Notes under the pieces: model-generated
Database searches by the model: none
Told to the model about the DNA's origin: nothing
Seen by the model: only the letters and a program-made list of their open reading frames with translations
Shown here: piece after piece, positions 15,188 to 23,798 of the stretch
How the letters are laid out: the number at the start of each line of letters is the position of its first letter
Numbering within the stretch: the first letter of the stretch is position 1
Origin: Oscillospiraceae bacterium
GTDB taxonomy: Bacteria > Bacillota > Clostridia > Oscillospirales > CAG-272
NCBI GenBank assembly: GCA_015064585.1
Contig: SVRY01000002.1
Span: 1-34,161 of the forward strand
Direction: 5' to 3'
DNA length: 34,161 nt
Program-made: the position numbers and the translations under genes

Positions 15188-16098
15188 TATTTTGCTCCTC
15201 CTATTATTTCACTAAGGGATGTGATCCCGTATTTATCCATTACTTTCGGCAGTTCCTCTACGATCTTCTTGGACGCAAAAGGATCTACCAAGTTAGCTGC
15301 CCCCACTTCCACAGCGGTAGCACCTGCCAACATCATTTCAATAACATCCTCTGCCGAGGATACGCCGCCCATGCCCACAACGGGGATCTTGACGGCATTT
15401 ACCACTTGATATACCATGCGCACAGCCACCGGGAAGATGGCAGGACCCGAAAAGCCGCCCATTTTATTGGCAATAACCGGCTTGCGGCGTCTTAGATCAA
15501 TACGCATACCAAGCATGGTATTGATAAGACTGATACCGTCCGCCCCCGCCTCTTCACAGGCTTTGGCAATGGAAACGATATCGGTTACATTGGGTGACAG
15601 CTTTACGATCACCGGTTTATCGGTCACTTTTTTTACAGCCGCCGTTACCTCTGCTGCCGCTTCGGGGGATGTGCCAAAGCTCATGCCGCCGCCATGCACG
15701 TTGGGACAGCTGACATTCACTTCCAGCCAGCCCACCTGCTCACAGGCGGAAAGTTTTTCACAGGTGTAAACATAATCTTCCACCGAGAAACCCGAAACAT
15801 TCGCCATGACTTTTTTGGAAAAGCATTTTGCCAGTTTGGGAAGTTCCTCCGAGATGACCTTTTCCACGCCGGGATTTTGCAGTCCCACCGCATTGATCAT
15901 GCCGGACGGACACTCGGCGATTCTGGGGGTCGGGTTGCCGAATCGCGGTTCTTTGGTGGTTCCCTTGAAAGAGAATGTGCCAAGCATATTGATATCATAC
16001 AGCTCAGCAAATTCATAGCCATAGCCAAAAGTACCGCTTGCCGGGATCACCGGATTATCAAGCTCGATACCGCAGAGGGATACTTTCATTTCTGCCAT
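15187..16098 (-). CDS. pyrD: Dihydroorotate dehydrogenase class 1B, catalytic subunit
   Basis: A 303-residue protein. It oxidises dihydroorotate to orotate using FMN. The active-site base region LEVNVSCPN has Cys, the class 1 base. The class 1B assignment comes from the adjacent PyrK. The start [10 protein letters not shown] at 16096-16098 has AGGAGG 7 nt upstream; an earlier in-frame start at 16137 lies inside pyrK and was rejected. It overlaps pyrK by 13 nt, and the ribosome site lies inside the end of pyrK, so the two subunits are coupled. Confidence 0.96.
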   Translation of the reverse strand: MAEMKVSLCGIELDNPVIPASGTFGYGYEFAELYDINMLGTFSFKGTTKEPRFGNPTPRIAECPSGMINAVGLQNPGVEKVISEELPKLAKCFSKKVMANVSGFSVEDYVYTCEKLSACEQVGWLEVNVSCPNVHGGGMSFGTSPEAAAEVTAAVKKVTDKPVIVKLSPNVTDIVSIAKACEEAGADGISLINTMLGMRIDLRRRKPVIANKMGGFSGPAIFPVAVRMVYQVVNAVKIPVVGMGGVSSAEDVIEMMLAGATAVEVGAANLVDPFASKKIVEELPKVMDKYGITSLSEIIGGAK

Positions 16099-16823
16099 AG
16101 TATTTCCTCCTTTTTCAGTACGGGTCCTTCCTTGCAAATTCTCTTATATCCTGTGACGGTTTGGCAGGAACAGCCCATGCAAGCGCCGAAACCGCAACCC
16201 ATTCTTTCTTCAAAACTGAACTGCCCTTCGCTTGCGCAAGCACGGTAAATGGCTTTCAGCATGGGCTCAGGACCGCAGGTATAAAAGTAAGAATAGGATA
16301 GATCCTTCATCACATCGGTGACAAAGCCGCGCGTACCGTAGCTTCCATCCACTGTGGTGACATATACTTCGCATCCGAGATCTTGAAATTCCTTTTCATA
16401 AAAGATCTCGTATTTTTTATTAAAGCCCAAAATAACGGTAACTTTCTTTCCCTGCTCGATCAGCTTCTTTGCCAACATGTACATGGGAGGCACGCCCACG
16501 CCGCCGCCGATCAGCAAAGGTTCATTCCCCGAGGAAGTCAGGTCATAGCCGTTGCCAAGCCCTGTGAGCACATCCAGCTCTTCGCCGGGACTCATTTTTG
16601 CCATTTGTTCGGTGCCCTTGCCTACCACTTTATAAATAATGGTCAGTTCACCTTCTGTACAGTCACACACCGAAATGGGACGTCTTAAGAACATGCCTTC
16701 CAGCTTGATATTCACAAACTGCCCCGCAGCCGTGACGGCAGAGGTATCCCCTGCCATCACCATGCGGTAGACCGATTCGGTGAGCGCTGTATTTTCTTTG
16801 ATTGTAAAAAATCCCTGTTTCAT
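16086..16823 (-). CDS. pyrK: Dihydroorotate dehydrogenase electron-transfer subunit
   Basis: A 245-residue protein. It carries FAD and a [2Fe-2S] cluster and passes electrons from PyrD to NAD+. The FAD motif is LRRPIS (about 46-51), the nucleotide-binding motif LLIGGGVGVPPMYMLA, and the cluster cysteines are C210, C215, C218 and C230 (CGFGACMGC). The length fits the family. It lies 9 nt after carB and overlaps pyrD. Confidence 0.95.
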   Translation of the reverse strand: MKQGFFTIKENTALTESVYRMVMAGDTSAVTAAGQFVNIKLEGMFLRRPISVCDCTEGELTIIYKVVGKGTEQMAKMSPGEELDVLTGLGNGYDLTSSGNEPLLIGGGVGVPPMYMLAKKLIEQGKKVTVILGFNKKYEIFYEKEFQDLGCEVYVTTVDGSYGTRGFVTDVMKDLSYSYFYTCGPEPMLKAIYRACASEGQFSFEERMGCGFGACMGCSCQTVTGYKRICKEGPVLKKEEILWQK

Positions 16824-16832
16824 GTTGACCTC

Positions 16833-19800
16833 TTATGCGTCAATGGTGGAGATGGTCAGCGTGGTTTCTTCCAATACATCCAGTAGTACTCTGACAGTAT
16901 CCAGCGCTGTGAACATGGTCACATTGCTTTCAGTGGCAGATTTACGGATCTTGTAGCCGTCGCTTGCAGGATCATTGTCACCCACCTCACCGGTATTGAT
17001 GACATATGCGATATGACCTTGGCGGATGGATTCCGGAATCTCATCGCTGCCTTCGCTGATCTTGTGCAGTATATGGGTACGAATACCGTTGCGCTTTAAG
17101 AACATTGCGGTGCCTTCAGTGGCTTCAATGTTAAAGCCCAGGTCATAGAAACGGCGGATAAGCGGCAGGGCTTCTTCCTTGTCTTTGTCGGCAATGGTTA
17201 CAAACACAGTGCCGTAGTTCTGTAGATGCATACCCGAAGCCTGCAGTGCCTTATACAATGCGCGGTTGAGCTTATCATCATAACCGATGGCTTCACCTGT
17301 AGATTTCATTTCGGGAGAAAGGTATGCATCCAGTCCTCTGATCTTATTGAAGGAGAATACAGGAACCTTGACATACCAACGATTCTTTTCTTCGGGATAC
17401 AGCTTGAATATACCCTGCTCCTTGAGGGATTTGCCAAGAATAACTTCGGTGGCAATATCTGCCAGGCTGTAGCCGGTTGCCTTGGAAAGGAAGGGTACGG
17501 TACGGGAGGAACGGGGGTTGACCTCAATGATAAATACGTTATCGTTCTTGTCAACAATGAACTGGATATTGTAAAGTCCCACAATACCGATTCCCAGTCC
17601 CAGCTTCTTGGCATACTGCAAAATGATGCCCTTGACTCTGTCTGAGATGGAGAAGGTGGGATATACGCTGATAGAGTCGCCCGAATGGATACCGGTGCGT
17701 TCAACCAATTCCATAATGCCGGGCACGAATACGTCCTGTCCGTCGCAGATAGCGTCCACTTCCACTTCCTTACCGATGATATATTTATCAACCAGTACGG
17801 GCTTGTCTTCGTCGATCTCAACGGCGGTCTTGAGATAGTGGCGCAGCTGTTCTTCATTGGCAACGATCTGCATGGCGCGTCCGCCCAAAACGAAACTGGG
17901 GCGCACCAGTACGGGATAGCCGATCTTTTCTGCCGCGGCAACACCGTCTTCGATCTTGGTCACCGCTCTGCCTTCGGGCTGGGGAATGTTAAGTTCCCGC
18001 AGAACCTTTTCAAACAAGTCTCTGTTCTCTGCTCTGTCAATGGCATCGCAGTCGGTACCGATGATCTTGACCCCGCGCACACGCAGAGGATCGGCAAGGT
18101 TGATGGCGGTCTGTCCGCCAAGAGATGCGATGACGCCTTCGGGATTTTCAAATTCCAGAATGTTCATTACATCTTCGGGGGTCAGAGGCTCAAAATACAG
18201 CTTATCGCTGGTGGTATAGTCGGTGGAAACCGTTTCAGGGTTGTTGTTGATGATAATGGCTTCATAGCCGGAGTTTTTAATGGTGGTAACGGCGTGTACA
18301 GTGGAGTAGTCAAATTCTACGCCTTGTCCGATACGGATGGGGCCGGCACCCAGTACCACTGCCTTTTTCTTATCGGTCAGAATAGAATCGTTGCTGCCCG
18401 TATAGGAAGAATAGAAATAGGGAGTATATGCACCGGTATGCAAAGTATCTACCATGCGGAATACGGGACGCATATTGTTTTCATGGCGCAGATCGGAAAC
18501 TGCCATTTCAGTAGACTTCCACAGCTTTGCAATAAACTTATCGCAAAAGCCCATCTTCTTTGCTGCAAGCAGCACTTCGGTGTTGCCGATGTTTTCGGAA
18601 AGGGTCTTTTCCATTTCTACGATCTTGCGAATGGACTGTAGGAAGTAGGGGGTGATCTTGGTCAGATCATAAAGCTCATCAGTGGAGGTGCCGCGGCGAA
18701 GCAGCTCGGTGACGGCAAAGATATTGTCATCCTTGAAAAGGAGCAAATAGTCCTTGATTTCGTTATCACTCATGGCTTCGAACTTGGGCATATACAGATG
18801 ACAAACGCCTGTTTCCAAGGATCTTACCGATTTGAGCATACATTCTTCCAAATTGGAACCAATGCCCATTACTTCACCGGTCGCCTTCATCTGGGTACCC
18901 AGCTGATTGGAAGCGGCGGTAAATTTATCGAAGGGGAAACGTGGGAATTTAGCCACGATATAGTCAAGACGGGGCTCTTTGATAGCAGTGGCACCCGCCA
19001 AGGGAATCTCATCCAGGGTCATACCCACAGCGATCTTGGCAGTCACTCTGGCAATGGGATAGCCCGATGCCTTGGAAGCAAGCGCAGAAGAACGGGAAAC
19101 GCGGGGGTTGACCTCAATGAGGTAATATTCACTGGTATGAGGGTTGAGGGCAAACTGTACGTTGCATCCGCCCTCGATCTTCAGTTCACGAATGATCTTG
19201 ATGGCACTGTCGTTGAGCATTTTCAGGTCATGATCGTTTAAGGTGAGAATGGGGGCAACCACGATGGAGTCACCGGTGTGAACGCCAACAGGGTCGATAT
19301 TTTCCATACCGCAAATGGTGATGGCATTGTCTGCCGAGTCACGCATAACCTCAAATTCGATCTCTTTATAGCCCTTCACGCTCTTTTCAATTAGGACCTG
19401 ATGAACGGGAGAGAGCTTAAAGCCGTTTGTTCCGATCTCCACCAGCTCTTCTTCGTTGTTGGCAAAGCCTCCGCCGGTGCCTCCTAAGGTAAAAGCGGGG
19501 CGCAGAACAACAGGATAGCCGATTCTTTTGGCAGCCGCCTTGGCTTCTTCCAAATTGTAGGTAATTTCGGAGGGAATGGTAGGTTCTCCGATGGACTGGC
19601 ACATTTCCTTGAACAGCTCTCTGTCCTCAGCGCGCTCAATACTGTCGCTGCTTGTTCCCAGTAGCTCCACACGGCATTCCTTTAAAATACCCTTCTTTTC
19701 CAGTTGCATTGCCAGATTCAGACCTGTCTGACCGCCAATGCCGGGAACGATGGCATCGGGACGTTCATACCGCAGGATCTTAGCGATATATTCCAGTGTC

Positions 19801-20006
19801 AAAGGCTCCATGTACACCTTATCCGCAATGGTGGTATCGGTCATAATGGTGGCAGGGTTGGAGTTTACGAGAACTACCTCATAGCCCTCTTCCTTGAGAG
19901 CCAGGCACGCCTGGGTGCCGGCATAGTCAAATTCTGCCGCCTGGCCGATCACGATGGGACCGGAGCCAATAATCAGGATTTTCTTCAAATCTTTTCTCTT
20001 AGCCAT
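16833..20006 (-). CDS. carB: Carbamoyl-phosphate synthase large subunit
   Basis: A 1057-residue protein, the usual full length. It makes carbamoyl phosphate from ammonia, bicarbonate and two ATP. Each half begins with a Rossmann-like segment (IIGSGPIVIGQAAEFDYAG and VLGAGPIRIGQGVEFDYS), followed by ATP-grasp domains (IEVNPRVSRSSAL; IEVNPRSSRTVPF). A C-terminal MGS-like allosteric domain (from about residue 930) ends the chain. The start has AGGAGG 8 nt upstream. The partner glutaminase gene carA is not next to it nor elsewhere in the window, so it must be encoded at another place. Confidence 0.96.
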   Translation of the reverse strand: MAKRKDLKKILIIGSGPIVIGQAAEFDYAGTQACLALKEEGYEVVLVNSNPATIMTDTTIADKVYMEPLTLEYIAKILRYERPDAIVPGIGGQTGLNLAMQLEKKGILKECRVELLGTSSDSIERAEDRELFKEMCQSIGEPTIPSEITYNLEEAKAAAKRIGYPVVLRPAFTLGGTGGGFANNEEELVEIGTNGFKLSPVHQVLIEKSVKGYKEIEFEVMRDSADNAITICGMENIDPVGVHTGDSIVVAPILTLNDHDLKMLNDSAIKIIRELKIEGGCNVQFALNPHTSEYYLIEVNPRVSRSSALASKASGYPIARVTAKIAVGMTLDEIPLAGATAIKEPRLDYIVAKFPRFPFDKFTAASNQLGTQMKATGEVMGIGSNLEECMLKSVRSLETGVCHLYMPKFEAMSDNEIKDYLLLFKDDNIFAVTELLRRGTSTDELYDLTKITPYFLQSIRKIVEMEKTLSENIGNTEVLLAAKKMGFCDKFIAKLWKSTEMAVSDLRHENNMRPVFRMVDTLHTGAYTPYFYSSYTGSNDSILTDKKKAVVLGAGPIRIGQGVEFDYSTVHAVTTIKNSGYEAIIINNNPETVSTDYTTSDKLYFEPLTPEDVMNILEFENPEGVIASLGGQTAINLADPLRVRGVKIIGTDCDAIDRAENRDLFEKVLRELNIPQPEGRAVTKIEDGVAAAEKIGYPVLVRPSFVLGGRAMQIVANEEQLRHYLKTAVEIDEDKPVLVDKYIIGKEVEVDAICDGQDVFVPGIMELVERTGIHSGDSISVYPTFSISDRVKGIILQYAKKLGLGIGIVGLYNIQFIVDKNDNVFIIEVNPRSSRTVPFLSKATGYSLADIATEVILGKSLKEQGIFKLYPEEKNRWYVKVPVFSFNKIRGLDAYLSPEMKSTGEAIGYDDKLNRALYKALQASGMHLQNYGTVFVTIADKDKEEALPLIRRFYDLGFNIEATEGTAMFLKRNGIRTHILHKISEGSDEIPESIRQGHIAYVINTGEVGDNDPASDGYKIRKSATESNVTMFTALDTVRVLLDVLEETTLTISTIDA

Positions 20007-20041
20007 TTTTACATCCTCCTGAGTCTTTATAATTCGTTTCT

Positions 20042-21235
20042 TTATTTACCGATTTGATATACTGCCTGTCCTCTATGAACCGTGAGTTGATTCTCACCGT
20101 AGACAGTTTTGCCCGCAAAGGGCGTTGCCCTGCCCATTGTCAGGAACTTTTCGGGATCAATTGGATACTGCTTTTCCAAATCCCACAAAGAAAATCCCTC
20201 AATAGGAATACCGAAGCGGCGGGCAGGCGCATAACTCATGCGTTCCATAAGTGTATCCAGATCCATAATACCTGTCTTAACAAGATCGGTATACAGTACC
20301 GGAAAAGCAGTTTCCAGTCCCACGACACCGAATGCACTCTTGGCAAGCCCTCTGCCCTTTTCGTCCGCAGAGTGAGGCGCATGGTCGGTGGCAACCATGT
20401 CGATGGTGCCGTCAAGCAACCCTTCCAGCAGTGCTTCCCTGTCTTTTTCGGAGCGCAGGGGGGGATTCATTTTAAAGCGGCCTTCTTCCTGCAAATCAGA
20501 GTCATCCATCACCAAATAGTGGGGTCCCGTTTCGCAGGTCACGTCCAGCCCTTCAGCTTTGGCGCGGCGAATGATCTGCACGCTTTCCTTGGTGGAAATA
20601 TGACATACATGGTAGGCACATCCCGTTTCTTTTACCAACTGCAGATCTCGCAAAATTTGCAAATACTCGCTTTCGGAGCAAATGCCCTTATGACCGTGAT
20701 CAATGCAGTATTTTCCCGCATGGATATATCCGCCGTGCAATAGGTCATTGACCTCGCAGTGGGCAACGATCATTTTTCCAAGCGACTTGGCTCGCTCCAT
20801 GGCAGAGCGCATCATAGAGTCGCTTTGCACCCCTCTGCCGTCATCCGAAAAGGCGATGGCAGAGGTCATGCTCTCCATGGGAACAAGCTCCTTCCCCATT
20901 TCGCCAACCGTAATGGAAGCATAGGGGTAGACCGAGATCACAGCATCACGCTCGATCAGATCGGTCTGTATTTTTAAATGCTCCGGACTGTCGGGTACGG
21001 GATTTAGGTTGGGCATGGTGCAAACCGCACTGTAGCCTCCGCGGGCGGCTGCCATAGAGCCCGTCTTGATGGTTTCTTTATATGAAAAACCCGGCTCACG
21101 GAAATGCACGTGCACATCACAAAAGCCGGGAAGAACCGTATATTTTGAAAAGTCAAAAGAAATGGGAGAATGCGAAAAAAACTCCCTTGCCATAGACAGG
21201 ATAGCATCGTTACATGTGGAAATTCGTTCATCCAT
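20042..21235 (-). CDS. pyrC: Dihydroorotase (class I)
   Basis: A 397-residue protein. It cyclises carbamoyl aspartate to dihydroorotate. Zinc-binding HVHFREPG follows VLPGFCD near residue 36, and the catalytic TDHAPHSADEKG is near 285. The N terminus is about 15 residues shorter than common class I enzymes, so the small beta-sandwich domain seems reduced. The ATG has GAGGT 8 nt upstream, and no earlier start was found. It is the first gene of the pyr operon, 35 nt before carB. Confidence 0.94.
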   Translation of the reverse strand: MDERISTCNDAILSMAREFFSHSPISFDFSKYTVLPGFCDVHVHFREPGFSYKETIKTGSMAAARGGYSAVCTMPNLNPVPDSPEHLKIQTDLIERDAVISVYPYASITVGEMGKELVPMESMTSAIAFSDDGRGVQSDSMMRSAMERAKSLGKMIVAHCEVNDLLHGGYIHAGKYCIDHGHKGICSESEYLQILRDLQLVKETGCAYHVCHISTKESVQIIRRAKAEGLDVTCETGPHYLVMDDSDLQEEGRFKMNPPLRSEKDREALLEGLLDGTIDMVATDHAPHSADEKGRGLAKSAFGVVGLETAFPVLYTDLVKTGIMDLDTLMERMSYAPARRFGIPIEGFSLWDLEKQYPIDPEKFLTMGRATPFAGKTVYGENQLTVHRGQAVYQIGK

Positions 21236-21362
21236 TTTGATTTACCTCGCTATCTTGATAACAGATACCTTGTAAAAAAGCCCACCGCAATTCAAAATGA
21301 ATACGATGTGCCGCAAACGTGCCGCTGACCTGCTTTCGCACCGCTCGCACCGCTATATCTGT
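21236..21362 (-). promoter_or_regulatory. Leader of the pyr operon with short direct repeats
   Basis: The leader between the promoter and pyrC is about 127 nt. On the minus strand GCGGTGCGA occurs twice in a row, then GCGGCAC twice, and further on GCGGTGGGC followed by TTTTTT. No PyrR-binding hairpin or clear attenuator was found by eye. Its length and repeats suggest regulation, but this is inference. Confidence 0.35.
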
Positions 21363-21369
21363 TTCAAAT

Positions 21370-21398
21370 AGAATACCATAATCCCAAAAATTTGTCAA
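21370..21398 (-). promoter_or_regulatory. Promoter of the pyr-guaB operon
   Basis: Perfect TTGACA (21393-21398), 17-nt spacer, TATTCT (21370-21375) on the minus strand. This is the only clear promoter for the eight downstream genes. Confidence 0.85.
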
Positions 21399-21446
21399 TA
21401 TATTTCGTCAAAAAAATCCACAGAAAAACTGCACGGCAAAACGAAA

Positions 21447-21470
21447 AGGCTTGGCGATTTTGCCAAGCCT
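21447..21470 (-). terminator. Terminator after the lipoprotein operon
   Basis: AGGCTTGGC (21447-21455) pairs with GCCAAGCCT (21462-21470). On the minus strand it is followed by TTTTCGTTTT. It lies 8 nt after the stop at 21479 and separates that operon from the pyr promoter. Confidence 0.85.
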
Positions 21471-21478
21471 TTCATCTG

Positions 21479-22072
21479 TCAATTTCTCTTACAGTAGATC
21501 TCATACCACTCCAGTCCCGACAAACGGGATACGTAATGAAATTCGGAATCGGGGCGTGTTCTGTCTACTCTGTATACCACAGAGTAATCCCCTCTGCCAA
21601 AACGCACTTGATCGGAGGTTACATAAACGATACAATCGTCATCACCTTCCTGTGAGCCGATCATATCGTGGTCGTAAAATGCCTTATCCACGTGAGAAAA
21701 AGCCTCTTTCAGTTTTTCGTTTGTCTGCAGATATACTTTTTCATCGGGATATAAAAAGGGATTCAAATCTTCATCGCCCTCATAATGGCAGCTCGCATAC
21801 AGTGTCATTTCACCGTTGTCAAGGAAATCGTAAACAAGGGCAATATGCTTGAGATCGCCATCTGTCTTATCTGCTTTTTCATAGTAGTCAAGGGCGAACT
21901 TTGCGACCGTTTTAAAGCCCGAGCGGTGCTTTGAAAAATCGATGACGGTATCACCCATATGACCTTTGTTATAAAGATCAACACCAATAGACACGACTAA
22001 AAGGATCGCAAGCAAAGCTGCCGCGATACAGATCATAACAGAACGCCGATTCGCTCTTTTGATTCTATCCAT
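21479..22072 (-). CDS. Single-pass membrane protein of unknown function
   Basis: A 197-residue protein. Positive N terminus (MDRIKRANRR), one hydrophobic helix (about 12-33), then a soluble, acidic outer region. No known domain was recognised. The ATG follows GGGCGGGG closely and lies 11 nt after the stop of the upstream lipoprotein gene, so they are probably one operon. The topology suggests an extracytoplasmic domain anchored by its N terminus. Confidence 0.75.
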   Translation of the reverse strand: MDRIKRANRRSVMICIAAALLAILLVVSIGVDLYNKGHMGDTVIDFSKHRSGFKTVAKFALDYYEKADKTDGDLKHIALVYDFLDNGEMTLYASCHYEGDEDLNPFLYPDEKVYLQTNEKLKEAFSHVDKAFYDHDMIGSQEGDDDCIVYVTSDQVRFGRGDYSVVYRVDRTRPDSEFHYVSRLSGLEWYEIYCKRN

Positions 22073-22083
22073 AACCCCGCCCT

Positions 22084-22926
22084 TTAACGTACTGGGTTTT
22101 CCGCGTTTTCTGTCAAATAAAATTCCACACGCTCAAAGTAGGGACAGATCATGATCATATCCACGATCAGCTTTGCATCCAGCTCGGGTAATACATCGTG
22201 GCGGAAGCCGAGAACAGTGGTTGCCTTTGCGCCGTTTAGGTGGGACAAATGGCAGTACGGAATGCCGGTCAGATCCCCTTTTTCCACCGCAAAGCCCACA
22301 AGACGTACACCGACGCCGTCATAGGCTTTTCCGCCGTCGCACAGCTTTTCCATAGAGATCATTGCTTTTGTCAGATCGCGGCGGGACTTTAGAGGGATCC
22401 AAGTATCTCCCTCATAATAACCGACCTCACAGACGGGAAAAGGTTCATCGGGAAAATAAATGGAAACCTCAATCTTTTCAACCCCCATAATACCCGAAAG
22501 CGTCTGTATAAATTCGGCAGTCACCGCGGAAATCTCGTCATAATTGACATACCCCACCCCGCCGATCGCTTCGGGGTCTTCCTCTGCGGCGCTGATATAA
22601 TACATCATGGATTCTTCAAAGTGCTCTCTTACCGTTTGATCCTCCCCGCACTCTACGTGAATACGAATTTGGTCCCCCGGCAAACAAAGAGACACCATTT
22701 CAGAAAGCGCGGAAGAAAGTTCCACTTCATTTTTCGGTGTCAACGTTTTGTCTTCCAATTGAAAGATCACCGAAGAAACAGAAGCAGGTTGTTCGTCCGA
22801 TACGCTGTCCTTAGGAGCGTCGGGTTGATTATCTTTTTCCTTTTTGGCAGCACCGCAGGAAGAAAGAAGCAGCGCCAATAGAAGGAAAAGGGCTGTCAGT
22901 GATTTTTTAAGGTTAAAAAGTTTCAT
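22084..22926 (-). CDS. Lipoprotein with two copies of a ~110-residue repeat domain
   Basis: A 280-residue protein starting MKLFNLKKSLTALFLLLALL with lipobox LSSC, so it is lipid-anchored outside the cell. I chose the ATG at 22924-22926 (GGAG 6 nt upstream); the longer frame from 22971 reads through the hairpin element. The mature part has two related halves. The second half contains EKLCDGGKAYDGVGVRLVG, ATTVLGFRHD and ERVEFYL, matching the repeats of the lipoprotein at 23799-25427. The family is unknown to me. The upstream 71-bp element is copy 2 of the leader element. Confidence 0.8.
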   Translation of the reverse strand: MKLFNLKKSLTALFLLLALLLSSCGAAKKEKDNQPDAPKDSVSDEQPASVSSVIFQLEDKTLTPKNEVELSSALSEMVSLCLPGDQIRIHVECGEDQTVREHFEESMMYYISAAEEDPEAIGGVGYVNYDEISAVTAEFIQTLSGIMGVEKIEVSIYFPDEPFPVCEVGYYEGDTWIPLKSRRDLTKAMISMEKLCDGGKAYDGVGVRLVGFAVEKGDLTGIPYCHLSHLNGAKATTVLGFRHDVLPELDAKLIVDMIMICPYFERVEFYLTENAENPVR

Positions 22927-22930
22927 AGTA

Positions 22931-23001
22931 ATCTCCATTCTGACGCTTTGCGTCAGCACAAATAGTGCCATTAAGCTTTTGTGCCGCTTTGCGGCACAAA
23001 T
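22931..23001 (-). repeat. 71-bp three-hairpin leader element, copy 2
   Basis: On the minus strand: GTGCCGC-AAA-GCGGCAC, GCAC-TATTT-GTGC, CTGACGC-AAA-GCGTCAG, then AATGGAGAT. It aligns without gaps to 3970-4040. Stem bases are kept, while the ATA loops become AAA and an added outer pair lengthens the first stem. It fills the gap between two lipoprotein genes, starting 6 nt after the upstream stop codon. Confidence 0.8.
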
Positions 23002-23007
23002 AGGACT

Positions 23008-23571
23008 TTATTTTGGCTGTATAGCATCCACACTGTCCAGTGTTTCAAAATCGGTTACCGTCCAGGTGCTTTCTGCCTGATTTTTACTGTAAGTAATAAC
23101 AAAAATTTTGGCATTCATCAATGCATAATAGGTTTTCTTTTTGGAAACCGTACCGGATAGCATATATGAATAGTCCCAATCCGCGTGCGGACTTCCCAGC
23201 AGCTCATATACTTCCTTACAGGTCATGCCTTTTTTAATATACATGAGCATCGATTGATCCAAGAGGTTGTCATTGCTTTTGGAATAGGTATGACCGACTG
23301 CCGCCTCATATTCCTCAGGCACCTCAATAATTGATAAATCGACCAAGAGTCCTCCCGTAAATGAACCTATTTTTTCATGCAGCTTGTATATATTTTCACG
23401 GTCACCCAATTGAATAACGTGAGGTTCGTTATCCGTTGTAGGATCCGTTTCTTCCTCAGCGGGCTTGGTACTATTCGGAGTGGAGGTTATTACTTCCCCG
23501 CCGCAGGCAATGCATGTCATACAAATAGCCAACAAGCAAATTAAAGTAAAAATTTGATAGATTGTTTTCAT
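23008..23571 (-). CDS. Lipoprotein with BamE/SmpA-like motif
   Basis: A 187-residue protein. The signal peptide MKTIYQIFTLICLLAICMTC ends in a lipobox (CIAC with GG after it). A Thr/Glu-rich spacer follows. In the mature part YIKKGMTCKEVYELLGSPHA resembles the BamE/SmpA fold motif (GMT..EV...LG.P), which also occurs in Gram-positive lipoproteins. The precise function is unknown. The start at 23569-23571 has GGAG 8 nt upstream; a frame from 23589 begins in that ribosome site. It is the first gene of the three-gene operon ending at 21479. Confidence 0.75.
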   Translation of the reverse strand: MKTIYQIFTLICLLAICMTCIACGGEVITSTPNSTKPAEEETDPTTDNEPHVIQLGDRENIYKLHEKIGSFTGGLLVDLSIIEVPEEYEAAVGHTYSKSNDNLLDQSMLMYIKKGMTCKEVYELLGSPHADWDYSYMLSGTVSKKKTYYALMNAKIFVITYSKNQAESTWTVTDFETLDSVDAIQPK

Positions 23572-23630
23572 TTTTTCTTCTCCTTTCAAAATAACGCCCT
23601 AATTTCGCAGACATTTTTCTCCATAGTCAA

Positions 23631-23659
23631 AGTATATCACAAAAGTTTCCGGCTGTAAA
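23631..23659 (-). promoter_or_regulatory. Promoter of the 23008-21479 lipoprotein operon
   Basis: TTTACA (23654-23659), 17-nt spacer, TATACT (23631-23636) on the minus strand, about 55 nt before the start codon. Confidence 0.75.
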
Positions 23660-23763
23660 CAGCAGAGGTTTTCGAAATTGTTACATTTTTATGAACAAGA
23701 GGATTTTTGTAGAGCTGCACAAACAAAGCATCCTTCTTTTGTGAAAAACCACATAAACAAAAA

Positions 23764-23782
23764 CAGAGGCAGAACCTCTGTT
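23764..23782. terminator. Terminator after the four-repeat lipoprotein
   Basis: ACAGAGG (23764-23770) pairs with CCTCTGT (23776-23782) around CAGAA, with A and T runs on both sides. It lies 17 nt past the stop at 23799. Confidence 0.85.
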
Positions 23783-23798
23783 TTTGAATATAAAATAT

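Noticed and set aside
17685-18641. 318-codon plus-strand open frame opposite carB
   Set aside because: Antisense shadow of a fully conserved carB; composition and residues look non-protein-like.
21236-21362. PyrR attenuator in the pyr leader
   Set aside because: I found neither the PyrR-binding loop consensus nor a complete terminator/antiterminator pair by eye.
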